From positions 1-17,816 of the forward strand of contig CAMJJO010000021.1 in the NCBI GenBank assembly GCA_946406095.1: a stretch of DNA of 17,816 bases. The letters are read 5' to 3'. The stretch is from an uncultured Bacteroidales bacterium. Lineage in GTDB: Bacteria > Bacteroidota > Bacteroidia > Bacteroidales > UBA932. Positions within the stretch are counted from its first letter, which is position 1. The number at the start of each line of letters is the position of its first letter. This document shows, one piece after another, positions 15,199-17,816 of this stretch. Both the position numbers and the translations under genes were made by a program. The notes below the pieces were generated by a model. The model saw nothing but the letters and a program-made list of their open reading frames with translations, ran no database searches and was not told where the DNA came from.

Positions 15199-17244
15199 CT
15201 ATCGGACTCCTCCGCGGGCCGGGCCCGGATCCTTGGGCCTGGGCTCGGATCCGTTACGGTTCTCAACGGTTGCCGGCTGCGGGGTTCCAGAATCTGCTTT
15301 CTGGCTTCCGGAATCAGCTTTCTGGCTTCCGGAGCTTGGCTGCAAGTTCTGGCCGGGCTTGGGATTGCCGGCGCCGGGCTGGAATCCCTTTGCACCCGGC
15401 ATCAGAGCTCCTTCCAAAGCGGAAAGCGTGTGGGGAAGCGGCACTTCGGGAAGCCATACCGGGCCCATGAGCGGACGGGTGATCAGAGCGATTCCGAGAG
15501 GCTCGAATACTATCACGCCGTCCTTCACCGCATCGGCCCAGGGAGCGGTGGCGAGAGTGCGGAGCCAGGTGCCGTCTTCTTCGAACATGTTCAGTGCGAG
15601 CATATATGAATACTCCGTGCCGTGAATATCATCCGTTGTGTATTTATCCGAACGGGACACGGCCTCCAGGCTCAGCCTTACGGTGCGGGCATTGTTCGGG
15701 CCCCAGTAAATCACCTCTTCCCTTTCAGTAAATGTGTAGGTGGGATCATCCAGATGGTCGCGGTAGCGGCAGACAAGATCCGGGAGGAGCTCCAGGAACG
15801 GCTTGCCGTCTTTTTGGCGGACTACACAGTTCACCACATCTCCCATACGGAAGAAGTGATGGAATACCGGAGCTTTGGATGCGATAAACTCTGCGCGAGC
15901 GTGCACCGAGCTGGGCATACGGGGAATGTATGAGCATACACCGACATTCTCGGTTTCGTAGATCACCTTGCTGCGATTGGTGAATTCGTAGAGGCTGCCA
16001 AGGTCATTCATCTCGGAAATGCTGAATCCCAGGCCTTCGAACACGTCCGAATGGCCGAGGGGGCGGTAGTCGGTCACATCCATAGTGTAGGCAGGAAGGC
16101 CGAGTGCATTAGGATTGGCCATTATCATCCAGCGCTGCTTTCCGTCGGCGTTGTAGATGGCGCCTTCGCCGCAATTGGCTTCGATCCATCCTCGGCTGCA
16201 GACTTCCTGCACGAAACGGCCGTCCGCCTCATACAGGATGGCTTTCAAGGTATAGTAGCGGTTGCCGGAGCCGAAGCGCATTGCATCCGGAGTGCCGGCG
16301 GGCACTATGCAGGGTTCCAGGCGGATGAAGCGGTTGTAGCCCCAGTTTATGGGGAGCATGTTGCAGGCGCCCTTGATGCTGCCGAGGAACCCGGTATGGA
16401 ACTCCACGACCCGTACCATATTGCTGTAAAGCCTCCTTCCGACGGGCCCCTTGTGCCAGGCTGCCACGCGCACCGGATCGTTTTTGGGATCGTAAGGAAT
16501 GATGGCTCCCGGCTGGGGAAGAGCCTGCGCGTCCCTGAGGTCCAGACTCCAGATATGGTGGACCAGATCCGTGCCTAGGGCCCTGATTTCGCGCGAGTAG
16601 CGGGAGATGTTCAGATACTCGAACGGCTTGAGCACCATGCCGTTGCCTCCAATCACTCCATACAGCCCGGTGACGGCGGATTTAGCTATGCCTATACCGT
16701 CGCGGAAAGATGGCGAATAAGAGAACTGGGGAGAGAACAACTGCTGCCCCTGATTGTCGTAGACGCCCCAGAGACCCTCCGTGCGGAAACCGGGCACGTC
16801 CGTATTGTATTTGGCATAGATGAATTCTCCGCTCCTGTCCACATCCACCGAAATGGCGGATACCGGAATGATGATGCGGCCGCTCATATCGGCCACTCCG
16901 CGGAATTTGACACCGTTCCTCTTCTGGGTCAGTTCGCAGTATCCGTTCTTGTCGAACTTGCCGATGTTGTCGTATTCGGGAGGAAAGACGAAAGCGCCGT
17001 CGACATTGATCAGGCCGATGCGCCCGTTCATTTCGACTTCGGCGAAACCGTCGCGGAACTTCTTCGCATCATCGAAAGCAGGTGCAATCACCCAGGCCTT
17101 TTTCTTGGCCTGATAGCCATATTTCTTGGTTGCCTTGTCTTTGACAGGTTTCAGGTCCTGCGCCTGGGCACTGAATGAATAAATCAGTGAAAAACAGCAG
17201 AATACAATTGCAAACTGCCGTAAACAGCGTGTTGATCCGAACAT
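15199..17244 (-). CDS. Secreted WG-repeat protein with unassigned central region and Pro/Ser-rich tail
   Basis: The 681-residue protein has a signal peptide at 1-28 (hydrophobic 11-24, likely cut in SAQAQ). Residues about 38-215 hold degenerate WG repeats: FRDGFAEVEMNGRIGLINVDG at 63-83, FRGVADMSGRIIIP at 114-127, EGLWGVYDNQGQQLFSPQF at 156-174 and GLYGVIGGNGMVLKPFEY at 193-210. Residues about 220-610 match nothing I recognise. They contain repeated aromatic and beta-strand-like segments, several Cys (293, 312, 349, 358, 437, 473, 492), and short turns such as EADGRF, NADGKQRW and EEDGTW. The tail from about 618 is Pro/Gly/Ser-rich with a duplicated SGSQKAD. WG repeats are thought to be beta-propeller-like binding modules. 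ATG at 17244 is 11 bp after the purA stop, so it is likely in the purA transcript. Function unknown. Confidence 0.85.
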   Translation of the reverse strand: MFGSTRCLRQFAIVFCCFSLIYSFSAQAQDLKPVKDKATKKYGYQAKKKAWVIAPAFDDAKKFRDGFAEVEMNGRIGLINVDGAFVFPPEYDNIGKFDKNGYCELTQKRNGVKFRGVADMSGRIIIPVSAISVDVDRSGEFIYAKYNTDVPGFRTEGLWGVYDNQGQQLFSPQFSYSPSFRDGIGIAKSAVTGLYGVIGGNGMVLKPFEYLNISRYSREIRALGTDLVHHIWSLDLRDAQALPQPGAIIPYDPKNDPVRVAAWHKGPVGRRLYSNMVRVVEFHTGFLGSIKGACNMLPINWGYNRFIRLEPCIVPAGTPDAMRFGSGNRYYTLKAILYEADGRFVQEVCSRGWIEANCGEGAIYNADGKQRWMIMANPNALGLPAYTMDVTDYRPLGHSDVFEGLGFSISEMNDLGSLYEFTNRSKVIYETENVGVCSYIPRMPSSVHARAEFIASKAPVFHHFFRMGDVVNCVVRQKDGKPFLELLPDLVCRYRDHLDDPTYTFTEREEVIYWGPNNARTVRLSLEAVSRSDKYTTDDIHGTEYSYMLALNMFEEDGTWLRTLATAPWADAVKDGVIVFEPLGIALITRPLMGPVWLPEVPLPHTLSALEGALMPGAKGFQPGAGNPKPGQNLQPSSGSQKADSGSQKADSGTPQPATVENRNGSEPRPKDPGPARGGVR
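15292..15333 (-). repeat. Tandem 21-bp repeat in the WG-repeat gene tail
   Basis: Two 21-bp units (15292-15312 and 15313-15333) differ at one base and encode the duplicated SGSQKAD heptapeptide near residues 638-651. The near identity suggests a recent slippage duplication in a low-complexity tail, and copy number may vary between strains. Confidence 0.85.
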
Positions 17245-17255
17245 ACTATTATGAT

Positions 17256-17816
17256 TTAGCGGACTACCGTGGAGACGCGGTCGGGGCCGACCGAAACAAT
17301 CTTTATGCGGCAGTCTGTGGTTTCCTCTATAAATTCGATATAATCCTTGAATTCCTTGGGGAAGTCATTGTAGCGCTGAAGCCCGCGAAGGCTGGTTTTC
17401 CAACCGGGGAATTCACGGTAGACGGGCTCGATGCCGGCTCCTCCGTCATAGGGGAAGTCTTCGATGAGTTTTCCGTTTTTATTGTATGCAACCGCCACCT
17501 TGATGGTGTCGAAATCGTCCAGGATGTCGGATTTCATCATGATGAGGTCGGTCACTCCGTTCATCATCACGGAGTATTTGAGGGCGACTATATCCAGCCA
17601 GCCGGTGCGGCGCGGACGGCCTGTGGTTGCGCCGAACTCGTGCCCTTTCTGGCGAAGCTCTTCGCCGTCGGCATCGAAAAGTTCAGTGGGGAAGGGGCCG
17701 CTTCCGACGCGTGTGCAGTAGGCCTTGAAAATGCCGTAGACGCGGCCGATCCTGGAAGGTGCCAGGCCGAGGCCGGTGCAGACGCCTGCGGAAAGGGTAT
17801 TGGAGGAGGTGACGTA
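17256..17816 (-). CDS. purA: Adenylosuccinate synthetase, C-terminal part (5' end outside window)
   Basis: The enzyme joins IMP and aspartate using GTP to make adenylosuccinate, the first step from IMP to AMP. The frame is open to the window end, giving the last 186 residues. Family motifs seen: YVTSSNT at the left edge of the visible part, then FKAYCTRVGSGPFPTELFD, GHEFGATTGRPRRTGWLD (IMP and aspartate loop), an IEPVYREFPGWK segment, and the terminal IVSVGPDRVSTVV. The N-terminal GTP-binding P-loop is outside the window. The end matches the family's usual C-terminus, so the gene is complete on this side. The WG-repeat gene starts 11 bp downstream on the same strand with no hairpin between, so the two are probably co-transcribed. 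Confidence 0.97.
   Translation of the reverse strand, partial: YVTSSNTLSAGVCTGLGLAPSRIGRVYGIFKAYCTRVGSGPFPTELFDADGEELRQKGHEFGATTGRPRRTGWLDIVALKYSVMMNGVTDLIMMKSDILDDFDTIKVAVAYNKNGKLIEDFPYDGGAGIEPVYREFPGWKTSLRGLQRYNDFPKEFKDYIEFIEETTDCRIKIVSVGPDRVSTVVR

Overview
The window looks like a chromosomal core region of a member of the Bacteroidales with fairly high GC content. GyrA, LeuS, DnaK and the RluA-type enzyme all read like Bacteroides/Prevotella/Alistipes-type proteins. Two genes are preceded by the Bacteroidetes sigma-ABfrA -7 box (TAnnTTTG), most starts lack a clear Shine-Dalgarno, and membrane-anchored AraC regulators and SPOR lipoproteins fit the phylum. The genus cannot be fixed from sequence alone. 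I see no phage, transposon, CRISPR, rRNA or tRNA.

Layout, left to right on the + strand. The window opens in the 3' part of gyrA (1-1745), followed 18 bp later by a secreted TPR protein. A CapA-like metallophosphatase-fold protein comes next; its expected signal peptide seems to be missing. phoH overlaps its stop codon (ATGA). A perfect TATCTTTG box in the 24-bp gap after phoH starts a second tightly packed run: a SPOR lipoprotein, a secreted protein joining a degenerate M28 aminopeptidase domain to a TonB C-terminal domain, leuS, and two tandem YitT-family membrane proteins. Junctions in this run are ATGA overlaps, a 4-bp gap and a 17-bp overlap. A hairpin with a T-run at 11383-11415 ends it. 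A membrane-anchored AraC-type regulator follows.

The AraC gene converges on, and overlaps by 95 bp, a minus-strand RluA-family pseudouridine synthase. That gene is divergent from dnaK across a 120-bp spacer. dnaK ends at a strong hairpin that also serves the opposite strand. The last two genes are on the minus strand: a large secreted WG-repeat protein, and purA, which lies upstream of it in transcription and is cut by the window end.

Most of the window is housekeeping: DNA topology, Leu-tRNA charging, protein folding, purine synthesis and RNA modification. These genes alternate with envelope proteins of unclear function. Points that deserve a second look are the M28/TonB protein that has lost its metal-binding loop, the CapA-like gene with no normal start, the DnaK tail without the acidic end motif, the central unassigned region of the WG protein, the two near-leaderless promoters, and the AraC/RluA tail-to-tail overlap. 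I do not see a clear new multi-gene defence or mobile system here.
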